Shown: positions 33,052-43,063, counted from the first letter of the stretch. The stretch: 64,000 bases of DNA from Thermoplasmata archaeon (GCA_021792355.1 JAJYUV010000003.1:106625-170624); one strand, 5' to 3'. Numbers and translations: made by a program. Notes: generated by a model not told the origin, from the sequence alone.

Positions 33052-34299
33052 TTGAACCCTGCTGATGAACTCCTGCTGTTACTGGCTGGAATTATGCTTC
33101 TCGGTTTCATAGGTGAGATAGCCTTCAGAAAGAAAAGAATACCTGACATGCTCCTGCTTTTGCTGATAGGCATTCTCATACACTATTCCAAGATAATTCC
33201 GGAGACCTACATCTCGCTTCTCAGAACGCTTCTACCGTTCGTTGGAGTCGTGGCCCTGACTTTGATCGTATTTGGGGGACTGCTACGTCTCGATCTTCAG
33301 AAATACGGTCATTCTGTGTACAGGGGAATATGGATAGCGATTGCGGATCTGTCATTTGTTGTGGGCCTTATGACACCGTTCCTCTACTTTGTACTCAAGA
33401 TCCCTCTCCTCGAATCACTTCTGATTGCGACAGTGCTCAGTGAGACTGCAGCTCCTTTCATCATTCCGCTCCTGTCAAGACTGAAACTGGAGGAAGGGTT
33501 CACTCATTCGATAGAGGTCGAAACTATATTCAACTCCGTCCTTAATGTCATTGGAGCTCTTCTCATATTAAGCATAATAGACCAGCAGACAGGTTTCGTA
33601 AACGTAGTGGGATTCTTGTTTGGAAGCATATCTGAGGCAATAGTCTTGGGAGGGGTGGTGGGAATTGTCTGGCTGATCGTGCTCAAACAGGCATCTGCTC
33701 CTCACTATTACATCGCAACGGTAGCGGTACTGTTCTCACTCTGGGCAGTATCCGACTACGTAGGTGCATCGGCAATTTTATCGGCGTTCGTTTTTTCCAT
33801 AATCGTCTCAAACTCTCTTCCTATATCCAAGATTCTGAGGATATCAGGAACCATTGATACATCACAGCTGAACTATTTCAATCAGGAGATTACGTTCATC
33901 ATACTGACCATCTTCTACGTTTACATGGGCATCCTGATCAACATTTTTGATTTTCACGCACTTCTGTTCGGCCTAATTCTTACTGCGGTCCTCGTTGCAA
34001 TCCGACTTCTAGAAACGTACTCGGTAAACGGTGTGACCAAGTGGTTTGGTAAGGACAGCCTCTTGGTTTCTTCCTTCGTCCAGAGGGGGCCCACCGTGAT
34101 AGTTCTTTTAGGGATAGTACTGTCCTCAAATCCTTCAATATTCAACGCATATGGGAACACTATTTTCTATGTCGTTATACTCACCATACTCGTAGGATCG
34201 ATCAGCTATACTGCGGTTTCCAGGAGATACAACACAAGCACAGTCCTAGCGGAAACCGCACAGCCAGAGCAACCAAGTCTTGATTCTAGGAAACCATAG
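33052..34299 (+). CDS. Cation/proton antiporter (CPA family)
   Basis: 415 residues, TTG start, about 12 helices. The conserved half-membrane part around ATVLSETAAPFIIPLLSRL and GVVALTLIVFGGLLRLDLQKYG matches Na+/H+ exchangers. Likely exchanges Na+ or K+ for protons, important to an acidophile for cytoplasmic pH. The C-terminal cytosolic tail is short. No partner gene adjacent. Confidence 0.85.
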   Translation: MNPADELLLLLAGIMLLGFIGEIAFRKKRIPDMLLLLLIGILIHYSKIIPETYISLLRTLLPFVGVVALTLIVFGGLLRLDLQKYGHSVYRGIWIAIADLSFVVGLMTPFLYFVLKIPLLESLLIATVLSETAAPFIIPLLSRLKLEEGFTHSIEVETIFNSVLNVIGALLILSIIDQQTGFVNVVGFLFGSISEAIVLGGVVGIVWLIVLKQASAPHYYIATVAVLFSLWAVSDYVGASAILSAFVFSIIVSNSLPISKILRISGTIDTSQLNYFNQEITFIILTIFYVYMGILINIFDFHALLFGLILTAVLVAIRLLETYSVNGVTKWFGKDSLLVSSFVQRGPTVIVLLGIVLSSNPSIFNAYGNTIFYVVILTILVGSISYTAVSRRYNTSTVLAETAQPEQPSLDSRKP

Positions 34300-34345
34300 G
34301 CCAATGGATCTTACTCTACTGCATCATTCGAAGCGAAAATTGCAG

Positions 34346-35449
34346 TTATTTCTGTTTCCAGCTGAAGAGTTTTACCGCTACGGCGAAGAGTATCGCAGAA
34401 CCTATGAGGAGGTAAATTATCTGTAGAGCAACCGAAGATATGTTTCCGTAGTCAAGTACTGAGATCAGTGAATTAATGAAATAGGTAAGTGGTAGGAACT
34501 TGGAGATCGTGACCAGGTAGGCTGGAGCAAAGGAAAGCGGGAAAAATACTCCTGAAAGGAACATCATAGGGAACATCACCAGATTTCCTACCACAGAAAC
34601 AGTTTCCTCATTGTCAGAGACTAGGCCTGCAAGGATACCAACGCTAGTAAAGAAGAACAGTCCGCCAAAAATTATCAAGGCAGACGTCAGGACGGTCTCT
34701 GTGTTCAGAGTGAGTGATGCTCCAAATGCATAGATTCCGATTACCACAAGGATTACGTCTGAGAGCACAAGCATGAGGAAAGAGAAGATCATGTTCGCAG
34801 TTATCCATTCAGATTTTGTAAGTCCACTGAAAGAGAGTTGCCTGAAGAGTTTCTCCCTTCTGTAGTTAGGCACGGTATATACCATGTTGAACATTGTACT
34901 GAGAACAGTGAAACCTATTAGACCCGGAACATAATAATCAATGGTCTTACCGGTGTTGCCTAATGCGACTTGGGAATTCAGTACTAATTTCTGTGAAGTG
35001 TTGCTGGTCCTGAAGTCGATTTGTGTCAGGATTCCATTGAGTGTTTGATAGTCAGCACTTGCGACTGTCGGGTTGGTATGCCCCTTCAGAATCAACTCGC
35101 CCACACCTCCCTCGTATAGGTTGGCCGTGAAGTTGGCAGGTATTAGAAGCGCGGCCTGGACTGAGTGGGTAGTAATATAGTCTGATAGATTTTGGTTTTC
35201 GGGTATTATCTGAACTTTGAATAGTCCCGAATCATTTATTGCACCGATGACCCCCCACGAAGCCGTAGACGGGCTTTCGTTCTGAATGACGAGTGCCGTA
35301 GGTGAGTAAGACGATCCGGAGAATATGGCTCCGAAAAGGAGTATTAAGATTATGGGGAATGCTATTTGAAAGAACAAAGCGGACCTAGACCGCATATAGG
35401 ATTTGGCGTGAAGTACGAAATATGCACTAACTCTACTCGGTTTCATCAT
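34346..35449 (-). CDS. ABC-2 type permease (YadH/YhhJ-like)
   Basis: 367 residues: one N-terminal helix, a ~150-residue extracytoplasmic domain with several Asn-x-Ser/Thr sites, then five helices with MFPMMFLSGVFFPLSFAPAYLV, the ABC-2 family pattern. Start overlaps the upstream ATPase by 17 bp; probably MMKPSRVS. Exports an unknown substrate with the ATPase. Confidence 0.87.
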   Translation of the reverse strand: MMKPSRVSAYFVLHAKSYMRSRSALFFQIAFPIILILLFGAIFSGSSYSPTALVIQNESPSTASWGVIGAINDSGLFKVQIIPENQNLSDYITTHSVQAALLIPANFTANLYEGGVGELILKGHTNPTVASADYQTLNGILTQIDFRTSNTSQKLVLNSQVALGNTGKTIDYYVPGLIGFTVLSTMFNMVYTVPNYRREKLFRQLSFSGLTKSEWITANMIFSFLMLVLSDVILVVIGIYAFGASLTLNTETVLTSALIIFGGLFFFTSVGILAGLVSDNEETVSVVGNLVMFPMMFLSGVFFPLSFAPAYLVTISKFLPLTYFINSLISVLDYGNISSVALQIIYLLIGSAILFAVAVKLFSWKQK

Positions 35450-36347
35450 CCTCGATCTCCCCTACCATTCTGACAAAGACGTCTTCCAAACTCTCCCTCT
35501 TAAGTGTGAAATCCTCGAATTTTGCCTTGTTCTCATACAGGTAATTGATTATCTCGGTGGCATCTCGAATGCTCTTCAGACCGACCTTTATGTAAGCACC
35601 CTCCCTCTGGAATTGATAGCCGCCGGCGGTCATAAGACTCTCAACCTGACCGTCTCCCCTTATGATCAGATTATCGTCCTCGTGGTGCCTCTCAACTATC
35701 TCCATAGGTGTTCCCGAGTCTATGATCTTCCCCTTGTTCATAATTGCGACCCTGTCAGCCAGCAGTTCGGCCTCTTCGAGGTAGTGTGTGGTCAGAAGTA
35801 TGCTCTTCCCTTTCTCCTTTAGGGTTTTTATAACGTTCCATATGTTTCTTCTAGCCCTAGGATCAAGTCCAGAAGTCGGCTCGTCCAGGAAGAGAATTTC
35901 CGGATCGTTCACCAATGACAGAGCCAGCCCAAGTTTCTGCTTCTGTCCACCTGAGAGTTTTTGAAACGGTGTGGAAGATTTGTCTCCAAGTTCGACCATT
36001 TCTAGAATCTCGTTTAGGTCGCTTGAAGCTCTAAGGGTTCCCTTATAGAAATTCAACGCCTCTCTGGGAGTGCTATTATAAATGAAAGAGAAGTCCTGAG
36101 GGAGAATTCCGAGTTTGAAAATTAGGCTCCTACTTTTTTCTGGGTCTTCCCCAAGCACTGATACGTTGCCAGATGTTCTGTTTCTGACCCCTTCGAGTAT
36201 TTCGACTGTCGTGGTCTTGCCGGCCCCGTTAGGTCCAAGAAGACTGAAAACTTCGCCCCTGCTGATTGAAAAGGAGATTTCGTTCACCGCAGTAATATCG
36301 GTATATCTCTTTACCAAATTATCTACTCTGATTACGGTCTCCGACAT
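35433..36347 (-). CDS. ABC transporter ATP-binding protein
   Basis: 304 residues from the ATG at 36347. That start is preferred because TATA-like CTTAAATATAT lies 26 bp upstream, making it leaderless; a longer frame begins at 36368. Walker A GPNGAGKTT, signature LSGGQKQ, Walker B LFLDEPTSGLD and the H-loop LTTHYLEEAE are intact. C-terminal ~80-residue extension like CcmA. First gene of the operon with the permease at 34346. Confidence 0.92.
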   Translation of the reverse strand: MSETVIRVDNLVKRYTDITAVNEISFSISRGEVFSLLGPNGAGKTTTVEILEGVRNRTSGNVSVLGEDPEKSRSLIFKLGILPQDFSFIYNSTPREALNFYKGTLRASSDLNEILEMVELGDKSSTPFQKLSGGQKQKLGLALSLVNDPEILFLDEPTSGLDPRARRNIWNVIKTLKEKGKSILLTTHYLEEAELLADRVAIMNKGKIIDSGTPMEIVERHHEDDNLIIRGDGQVESLMTAGGYQFQREGAYIKVGLKSIRDATEIINYLYENKAKFEDFTLKRESLEDVFVRMVGEIEDDETE

Positions 36348-36438
36348 TTGCTCCCTTAGCAGGGTCATATATTTAAGAGCTAACTGTTTTTTAAAGCCAA
36401 GTCGTGCTGACCAGGCACTGATTTCAGTTGTTTCACTC

Positions 36439-37134
36439 CTAATTTTTGACTGCCAGCCCGTCCCAGAACTTCTTCTCGTAGTCTAGCATTCCAGAAGCTC
36501 CCTTGGTGAATTTATCGCGTGCCACACCGTCATTTATGTGCTCTCCGAGCACGTTTGCCATCTCCTCCTCGTGGTGTTCCTCCAACTCTCTGTGAAAAGT
36601 AAAGTACTCAATGTCCATCGACTTGAGTTTTGGGAACTTCTTTTTTGCTTTCTCCAATCCAGGGAGCAGTTTGTCCCACATTGGGATCGCCATATTTTCT
36701 AATCCGTATTCTGCCCCAAGTGCAGTAAAGTGGTCGCTTGAAAAATACTCCCTCATCTTGTCCAGCCACTGTTTTGTGGACGGAAGCTGCTTCCTAGAGA
36801 TCAGGTTCTCCGGTGACATACCGATACTCCTAAGGTACTTTCGGTAGAGCAGCTCGTGTCTCTTCTTCGGGTCCATGTCTCCGAGTTCTGAAACCAGTAT
36901 CCTCGTGAGCGATTCAGCATCGCTCTCATTCGGAGTATTCACAAGCAGTACGGAAAGTATTGACACCCATTCCCTTGTGAAGTGATAGAACTCAATCGAG
37001 AAGTTTTCAAATTCCTCGTAGCTTATCTCTCCCCTGGAGAACCTATTTATAAAGTCGTTATTTGTTGCTGGGTGTTTCTTGACCATCGAGTATATCTCTT
37101 TGTAGAAGGAATTATCGGCATCTTTAAGTGCCAT
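36439..37134 (-). CDS. Heme-oxygenase-fold iron enzyme (TenA/PqqC/HDO-like)
   Basis: 231 residues, all-helical. EFYHFTREW, SELGDMDPKKRHELLYRKY and EYFTFHRELEEHHEEEM give the E/H pattern (E...HxxEE...H) expected of non-heme di-iron heme-oxygenase-like oxidases (HDO) and related TENA/THI-4/PqqC proteins. Chlamydial CADD is a relative involved in folate synthesis. The substrate here is unknown. A 6-bp inverted repeat (37149-37167) overlaps the likely TATA box. Separate from the SDR at 37216 by 81 bp, same direction. Confidence 0.75.
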   Translation of the reverse strand: MALKDADNSFYKEIYSMVKKHPATNNDFINRFSRGEISYEEFENFSIEFYHFTREWVSILSVLLVNTPNESDAESLTRILVSELGDMDPKKRHELLYRKYLRSIGMSPENLISRKQLPSTKQWLDKMREYFSSDHFTALGAEYGLENMAIPMWDKLLPGLEKAKKKFPKLKSMDIEYFTFHRELEEHHEEEMANVLGEHINDGVARDKFTKGASGMLDYEKKFWDGLAVKN

Positions 37135-37215
37135 GAATAAGCTATACCAAGATTAAATTTAAATCTTACTAGTACTGTGAGGTCAACTTTTTGGATGATG
37201 TCCTCTGTAAATAGC

Positions 37216-37929
37216 TCACAATCTTATTCCTGAGTCCACGTTTATCGATTGACCGTTAATTCCGTAAGAGAGATCACTCAAAAGGAACAGGGCTGTATAA
37301 GCTACTTCTAGGGTTGAGACTTCCTTCTTTCCTTCCAGCGGCTTAAATTTGAATGGATATATTTCCTCAACCTCTTTTGAAGAGTCAACGCTCCCGGGCA
37401 TCAGAGCATTCACTCTAATATTCTTGGACCTGAGTATCGCGGCCATTTTCCTAGTCATCTCTTCCACGGCCCTCTTCGAAACTGCGTACTCAAGCGAACT
37501 GAGATGGTAGATTGCTGGGGATGCACCGACATTTACCACGCTACCTCCATTTTTCATCAGTGGATGGAATGTCTCTATAGTGTTGATAGATGAAACGACA
37601 TTTCTCTCAAAGAAGTGGAGCGCATCTACGCCATGAAATTCGTTACTGTGTGCACCGAACATACCGTGATTGTTGTAGATAAAGTTGAGAACCCCAAACT
37701 CCTTCCCTACATAATCTCTGATGCTCATAAGGGTTGAGATATCCGAGGAATCCCCTCTTAATATTTTGAGGTTTGAGTGTTTGATGTCTGGTTTGTTTCC
37801 GCTCCTAGAAAATGCGACAACTTTCGCGCCATTTTCAAGAAGGAGCTTTACTACAGCTTTTCCCTGTCCTTGACCTGCACCTGAAACCACACCTACTTTT
37901 CCTTCAAGCGATTTTGCAAAGTAATCCAT
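37216..37929 (-). CDS. Short-chain dehydrogenase/reductase
   Basis: 237 residues. NAD(P) motif VVSGAGQGQGKAVV, YNNHGMFG (NNAG position), catalytic pair YAVSKRAVEE (YxxxK), and PGSVDSSKEV. Nearer the glucose/3-ketoacyl dehydrogenase class. Located downstream of the HDO-like gene in the same direction but with a gap, so shared function is a guess. The catalytic Ser region is ASPAIYHLSS. Confidence 0.88.
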   Translation of the reverse strand: MDYFAKSLEGKVGVVSGAGQGQGKAVVKLLLENGAKVVAFSRSGNKPDIKHSNLKILRGDSSDISTLMSIRDYVGKEFGVLNFIYNNHGMFGAHSNEFHGVDALHFFERNVVSSINTIETFHPLMKNGGSVVNVGASPAIYHLSSLEYAVSKRAVEEMTRKMAAILRSKNIRVNALMPGSVDSSKEVEEIYPFKFKPLEGKKEVSTLEVAYTALFLLSDLSYGINGQSINVDSGIRL

Positions 37930-37998
37930 TTACGATTATCGATATTCATTTCTTAAGACTTTGGAGAATACAACGCAGAAAAAAATAGAAAATGAGTA

Positions 37999-39645
37999 TC
38001 ACTCGCCATACACAACTTTCCTGTAAATCGCGAGTGCAATACCTGAGAAGATCAGTACAGTTCCAAGCGCCATTCCGACGGTCATTGCCTGAGTAATTGG
38101 ATTAAGCCTGATGGATAGCCCCAGAAGCACCCATGACAATAGGGTGAGCAGGGCTATTGCAATGTATGCGCCGATCGGTATCTTATTGAACTTCTTGTCA
38201 GGAAGTTGTTCAGACGTTTTTGCTGTACCTATAGCTAGAAAACCAACAGCTGTTCCCGAGAGTGCCAATTTTCCGAATGACAAGATAGAAGCATGATTTA
38301 CGAAGTAAGTGAAAGAATATCCGGTTAGGATCATTGTGACGATAAGGCCGGATATGAATACAAAGAATGATGTAGTTGTGCTCTTACTTCCAACCTTGAG
38401 CTTACCTGCTTTCCACAGCTTTGATATCCCGAATATGGCAAGGAATGTTACCACGAATGGCGGAATGAGCACGACCGCTACCTCCAGATTGGATATGATC
38501 ACTCCAGGCTGGAATGCACCCCAAAGGCTCAGGATAATTAAGTAAACGATGCTTATTATGCCAAGTGATGTGGTGATCGGTCTGTCAAGAGGATGTAGAG
38601 ATTTTCCCCTGTCCAGGAATGGTATCAGCAAGAAGTAGATGAGGGGCAGAAGGCCAAAGACAGCGGAAGCAGTGAGAGGGCCCATGGCGTTCGAGAACGC
38701 CTTGAAGTCAACTGCCTTGTAGATAAAGAGAAGGAACCAAGGAGGATACGGAGGGATCAGTGATGCGAGTGCGCTTCCCTGTGCTGGTCCAGGGAACGGT
38801 GATATGAGAATAGGCATGTTCGGGAATAGCCCGACAAAGCTCGGTATCAGGATTATGAAACCCATTGTTAACAGTCCGAGTTCTATCAGATAGAGAAGGT
38901 TTGATGGGTACCATGGTTTCATGCTTTCCGTCTCTGGTGTGAACGCTGGGGCCCTATACTTGCTCTCTTTAGATGATGGAAGCATAGTGTTGGCCTCAGC
39001 CAGATAGAAATGATATCCAAAAAGCAGTGCAATCAGGGCTGCCATGATAATGTGGTATCCGAGGAATTTAGAGAATAGACTGATTGCAGTTCCATTTCCG
39101 AATCCGACTGATACGAGCCAATTTCCGATGAATGGTATTAGTGCTGCGATACCCCTTCCAACGTCTTGGGCATCGTATGACAGGACATCACCGGTCAAAG
39201 AATAACCGAAGTAGCCTGCTCCAATCGTAAGGGCAAGGAGAATCACCCCTATTATCCACTGGAGCTCTCTAGGTTTCTTGTAGGCACCCACGAAGTAATT
39301 CCTGAACATATGTACATAGACGAGTATTATCATAGCATATGCCCCATAGAGATGGGTAGCAAGTATCAGTTCACCAAAGGGCACATTGTTCATGATGTAC
39401 TGCGTTGATGCGTATGGGTTAGATGGCTGATAATATAACAATAGAATTATTCCTGTCAGGACCTCATAAGTGAATGCGACGGTTATCAGGGCACCCGTCC
39501 AGTACCACTTTCCCCCCCACGTTCTCATATAGTCCGGTGTCTTCCTGAGCGGGAGTTTGTCCAAGTGCGTTCTATCTATCAGCCAGTGACCAGGGGTCTC
39601 CCCTGTTGGTCTCACTATTTTCAATCTTTCTCTTATCGAGGTCAT
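37999..39645 (-). CDS. Cytochrome b of a bc-type complex
   Basis: 548 residues from ATG 39645, which has a GAGG element 6 bases upstream; a GTG at 39657 also overlaps the Rieske stop (TAGTG). Two pairs of heme ligands with 14-residue spacing: ATHLYGAYAMIILVYVH and GYHIIMAALIALLFGYH. The PEWY quinol loop is replaced by PPYPPWFLL. It is longer than standard cytochrome b (about 400), with extra C-terminal helices. With the Rieske protein it should oxidise quinol and pass electrons to a copper protein, since no cytochrome c is seen here. Confidence 0.92.
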   Translation of the reverse strand: MTSIRERLKIVRPTGETPGHWLIDRTHLDKLPLRKTPDYMRTWGGKWYWTGALITVAFTYEVLTGIILLLYYQPSNPYASTQYIMNNVPFGELILATHLYGAYAMIILVYVHMFRNYFVGAYKKPRELQWIIGVILLALTIGAGYFGYSLTGDVLSYDAQDVGRGIAALIPFIGNWLVSVGFGNGTAISLFSKFLGYHIIMAALIALLFGYHFYLAEANTMLPSSKESKYRAPAFTPETESMKPWYPSNLLYLIELGLLTMGFIILIPSFVGLFPNMPILISPFPGPAQGSALASLIPPYPPWFLLFIYKAVDFKAFSNAMGPLTASAVFGLLPLIYFLLIPFLDRGKSLHPLDRPITTSLGIISIVYLIILSLWGAFQPGVIISNLEVAVVLIPPFVVTFLAIFGISKLWKAGKLKVGSKSTTTSFFVFISGLIVTMILTGYSFTYFVNHASILSFGKLALSGTAVGFLAIGTAKTSEQLPDKKFNKIPIGAYIAIALLTLLSWVLLGLSIRLNPITQAMTVGMALGTVLIFSGIALAIYRKVVYGE

Positions 39646-39656
39646 ATATATCCTCA

Positions 39657-40382
39657 CTAAACCGAGAATGGATTCCCGTAATTGTTTACCTGAGTAGTAT
39701 TTCCGGAGATCGGGGATTCTCCGGTCAGGTCAGAAGATCTTCCATATATGGTTGGACCAACCATGTTAGAAACGTAAAGTTCGTCAGTGGAAGAATCCCA
39801 CACAAGTTTCAGCATCGGAAGAGGATGTGTGGTCGGTCCAGTTAGGACTGCAGCACCTGCGGTTGGATCATAAGTACTGCCATGACACAGGCAGTGAAAA
39901 ACTCCAGTGTAATTCTTTCCTGCAAGGGAAACTGATTCTATACCGTTAGGATAAAATCTTAGTTCTGGGAATATGCAACCCAGATGCTGGCAGATTGCGC
40001 TGAAAGCAACAATCGAGTTGTACTTTCCAACTCCTGGATAAGAGGTATACTTGCTTCCGTCTGCCGGAACAGTAACTGTTACAGCATTCACAGCGATTGG
40101 ATTCCCATTGGAGTCACCAAGGTTCACGAGATTGTTGGGTGTACTCTGAAGAGGGTAGTTGAACTGAAGAGCCTCAGGGTTGTTGATGGCCAAGTTCGAG
40201 GCCAGGATTGGCTTGCCGGTTGGATCGACAAGTTGGAGATTTGGAAAAGAAGATATTCCCTCCTGAGGAGGAGCCAAGGCCTTAACGACAACACCTAACG
40301 ACAATCCGGCACTTGCAACGATTGATGCAGTGACCATTAACTTAAGAAAATTCCTCTTTGTTTCATCGATCCCCTCATTCAT
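39657..40382 (-). CDS. Rieske iron-sulfur protein
   Basis: 241 residues. N-terminal KRNFLKLMVTASIVASAGLSLGVVVK is a membrane anchor with a Tat-like KR. The 2Fe-2S ligands are CQHLGC and CLCHGSTYD. It is the quinol-oxidising partner of the downstream cytochrome b. The promoter region lies 24 bp from the start of the divergent CPBP gene. Confidence 0.95.
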   Translation of the reverse strand: MNEGIDETKRNFLKLMVTASIVASAGLSLGVVVKALAPPQEGISSFPNLQLVDPTGKPILASNLAINNPEALQFNYPLQSTPNNLVNLGDSNGNPIAVNAVTVTVPADGSKYTSYPGVGKYNSIVAFSAICQHLGCIFPELRFYPNGIESVSLAGKNYTGVFHCLCHGSTYDPTAGAAVLTGPTTHPLPMLKLVWDSSTDELYVSNMVGPTIYGRSSDLTGESPISGNTTQVNNYGNPFSV

Positions 40383-40456
40383 CTAAAATCAAATTCAAGG
40401 GTACTATTTTAACCTTTTTAGTAAGCCTATTATTGTTAGGGTCGATTAAGCTTGAA

Positions 40457-41062
40457 ATGCATCGGTCTGGACAGATAATTCTGGTCGCAATGTTCTTTGC
40501 TTTCTTTGCTATGAGCTATGCGTTCGTAGTAACAAATATTCTACTACTATACTGGATTAGCGTTGCGGTTGGAATTCTCACCATACCTGTAACTGCCGCT
40601 CTGAGTTGGCAAGATGTTTCGCACGATTTCTCCTCTTCATTGATATACTTCATAATGCTGATCGCTTCACTCTTAGTCATTTTTTTCTTTGTCTCTATCA
40701 TCGATTTCAACTGGGCCAAGTTTATACCGGGAATGTTCGTCACTCCAGTTCTTATAGAGGAATTCAATTTTAGGTATCTCTTCCAGCGCATTCTGCTAAA
40801 GAAAATCTCACCGTATATTGCAGTCTTCGTCCAGTCTGTTCTTTACTCTGGCTATTACTCTAGGTTCGTCATTTCTGGCCCAGGTTTTCCTTTTCCTTAC
40901 AACTTCATTCTGATCAGTTCAATGTTGGGTATGGGGCTCGTGTACGGCTTGTTATCTAAACTCTCCAAAAACTTCTTCCTCCCTGCAACCCTTCACATTG
41001 CACTTTTATCCATTCTTCCTTGGTTGCCAGCAGCTGTAGCCTCGACGGTCTTGCCAGGATAG
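40457..41062 (+). CDS. CPBP-family intramembrane protease-like
   Basis: 201 residues from ATG 40457; a longer frame back to 40358 would add one more hydrophobic helix but overlaps the Rieske start. Multi-helix membrane protein. The EExxxR motif is present as EEFNFR in PVLIEEFNFRYLFQRIL, and the second His motif is near the end (PATLHIALL). CPBP (CAAX/Abi) proteases cleave prenylated proteins or act in immunity. Its place between respiratory genes is unexplained. Confidence 0.65.
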   Translation: MHRSGQIILVAMFFAFFAMSYAFVVTNILLLYWISVAVGILTIPVTAALSWQDVSHDFSSSLIYFIMLIASLLVIFFFVSIIDFNWAKFIPGMFVTPVLIEEFNFRYLFQRILLKKISPYIAVFVQSVLYSGYYSRFVISGPGFPFPYNFILISSMLGMGLVYGLLSKLSKNFFLPATLHIALLSILPWLPAAVASTVLPG

Positions 41063-41064
41063 GT

Positions 41065-41093
41065 TTTCTCTATCATAATTAGAGAAAGTTTTT
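41065..41093 (+). terminator. Hairpin with T-run after CPBP gene
   Basis: TTTCTCTA (41065-41072) and TAGAGAAA (41080-41087), a perfect 8-bp stem with a 7-base loop TCATAAT, followed by GTTTTTT. Begins 3 bp past the stop codon. The T-run and the TTTTTAAG just after also fit the TATA box of the next gene, so it may be an operator instead. Confidence 0.5.
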
Positions 41094-41116
41094 AAGTCAT
41101 CTCAGTTGCCCAAATA

Positions 41117-43063
41117 GTGAGCCTGCCCGTAGTAGTTGCTGCAGTGGTAATCGCATCCATGATTTCGGTTATCATATACACAGAGAGGGTGATGTCACTG
41201 GGGCAGCCAAGCAAGCAGAAGAAGTACGTGCTGTACTTTGTACTCTTTATGATGGCAACCATGTTCATCGGCTTGGGGTGGTATCTCTCAGTCCCCCCGG
41301 GATTTCTGAATGCAATCATAGCATTCAACATAGTCATGATTCCAATGATAGCATTCGTTGTACTGCTGTTCTACTTCTATACCATTCCCCCAAAGATTCA
41401 AAGAAATCATGATAGACTCATCTTCCCTTCTTTCTTCGTTTTGAACGAGCTCTTCATGACTTATTTCATTTTCATCATACTGGGGGTGAGATTCTCGGCA
41501 GGCTTATGGTCAGCTATCCCTGAAATGGTCAACTCCTTTGTGTTCGTTGGACCGATGGGAGTTGAGATGATCTTTTCAATTATATTTTTCAAACTTCGAG
41601 GTACTGCAAGGTACCTGCTAGTTGCACTTACATTGATGGATGTTCTCTCTCCGGCAATAATTCAGAACTACGCTTTCGTGCTATTCGTAGTTAATGTACT
41701 TATAATGGTAGGGGGAATGATAATAATTCTGGAGGAGGTGGCTTCTTCAAAGACCAGGCTGGTTGCGGACAAGAAGAAGATAATCGATATATCAATAGTG
41801 ATCTACTTGATGAATGCAGTTGGGTTCTTCGTCGTTTATTCCGCTGGCTCAAATTCGACGTCCAATTGGTTCCCCTACTCCCTCTCAATTCTTATCGGGA
41901 TGGGTCTGTATTTCTTCTACACATTCTCCGGAAGAGAAAACACAACCGTTCCAAGCTGGGTAGAGAAGAAATGGTGGTTGTTCTTCGTTCTATTTGGTAC
42001 GTTCGTCGTGGAGCTAGTGATGAGCATTCCTCTCGACATTTTCACGGGGATATTCACGGCGGGCAGTCATGGACTGGAATCATTCGCCTATCTCATCACC
42101 AACAACACTCTTCCTGCTTTTTCGGGGAATGTTCTCGTTTCAATATTGCCATTCATCGCAGTCGTTGCAAATTCCCCTATGTTTCTTCTATTAATGGGAC
42201 TGGAGATGGGAGCACTTGTGGTTTTCCGGATCAGGAGGATAAAGTGGTTGGAGAAGAGAATTAATCTATCGTTCGCACTTCTTGCGTATTTCACCTACAC
42301 CCTGTATGGGCCAAAATACATAGTTAACTTCGATAAACTTCCACTCTGGGCAAATGTCGGTGCGCTCGGCCCGGTGAGGGGGGACCTTATCATACCTATG
42401 CTTCTTTCGTATGTCCTTTACGCAGTACTCGTTCTTTTCTTCGGGAGGAGGGCATATTGCGGAACCTTGTGTCCATCGGCGGTGATGTATGGTGGAACTC
42501 TTGGTCAAGAAATGATATCACTCAACTACAAATCGAAGGTGAGCAAGAAGAACATAGGCAGTAGATATTCGTCTGTAGTAAAGCAGGTAATTTCGGGGGC
42601 CTGGATTTTCATGCTCATATCTGCATTTCTTAGTTTTGCAATATCAATTCACATTTTGAACCTTCCATACGATCCTGCGATCCTCTACTCCTACATGGTT
42701 TGGAACGCACTGTGGTACTTCTTCTTCGTCTCTATCCCATTTGTTGGGATGAGTCCTTGCAGAAGGTATGGATGGTGTACCACTGGAACCTTTATGGGCT
42801 TTTTCAGCAGACTTGGTTTTTTCAAGATAAAGGCAGTTGACTCAAACGTTTGTTTGAGGTGCCCTACCAAGGACTGCGTCGTTGCATGCGAAGTTGGACT
42901 GGGAGATCTTCCAGCTCAATTCATAAAGAACGGTTACTTCAAGAGTCAAAAATGCGTAGGGTCCGGGTCATGTATTTCTGCCTGCCCATATGACAACATT
43001 CACTTCTATGACGTCAGGAACGTTATCAAGGAGCGGTTAGGTGCTAAACGCACGGAGACTTAG
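41117..43063 (+). CDS. Membrane polyferredoxin (NapH/CcoG-like)
   Basis: 648 residues, GTG start. About 11 helices are followed by cysteine-rich motifs: GRRAYCGTLCPSAVMYG, SPCRRYGWCTTGTF, CLRCPTKDCVVACEVG and CVGSGSCISACPYDNIHF, the last two of 4Fe-4S type. Resembles membrane proteins that move electrons between quinones and iron-sulfur partners. The large N-terminal membrane part is not recognised. TATA is likely at 41088-41098. Overlaps the next gene (on the other strand) by 27 bp at its end. Confidence 0.78.
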   Translation: MSLPVVVAAVVIASMISVIIYTERVMSLGQPSKQKKYVLYFVLFMMATMFIGLGWYLSVPPGFLNAIIAFNIVMIPMIAFVVLLFYFYTIPPKIQRNHDRLIFPSFFVLNELFMTYFIFIILGVRFSAGLWSAIPEMVNSFVFVGPMGVEMIFSIIFFKLRGTARYLLVALTLMDVLSPAIIQNYAFVLFVVNVLIMVGGMIIILEEVASSKTRLVADKKKIIDISIVIYLMNAVGFFVVYSAGSNSTSNWFPYSLSILIGMGLYFFYTFSGRENTTVPSWVEKKWWLFFVLFGTFVVELVMSIPLDIFTGIFTAGSHGLESFAYLITNNTLPAFSGNVLVSILPFIAVVANSPMFLLLMGLEMGALVVFRIRRIKWLEKRINLSFALLAYFTYTLYGPKYIVNFDKLPLWANVGALGPVRGDLIIPMLLSYVLYAVLVLFFGRRAYCGTLCPSAVMYGGTLGQEMISLNYKSKVSKKNIGSRYSSVVKQVISGAWIFMLISAFLSFAISIHILNLPYDPAILYSYMVWNALWYFFFVSIPFVGMSPCRRYGWCTTGTFMGFFSRLGFFKIKAVDSNVCLRCPTKDCVVACEVGLGDLPAQFIKNGYFKSQKCVGSGSCISACPYDNIHFYDVRNVIKERLGAKRTET

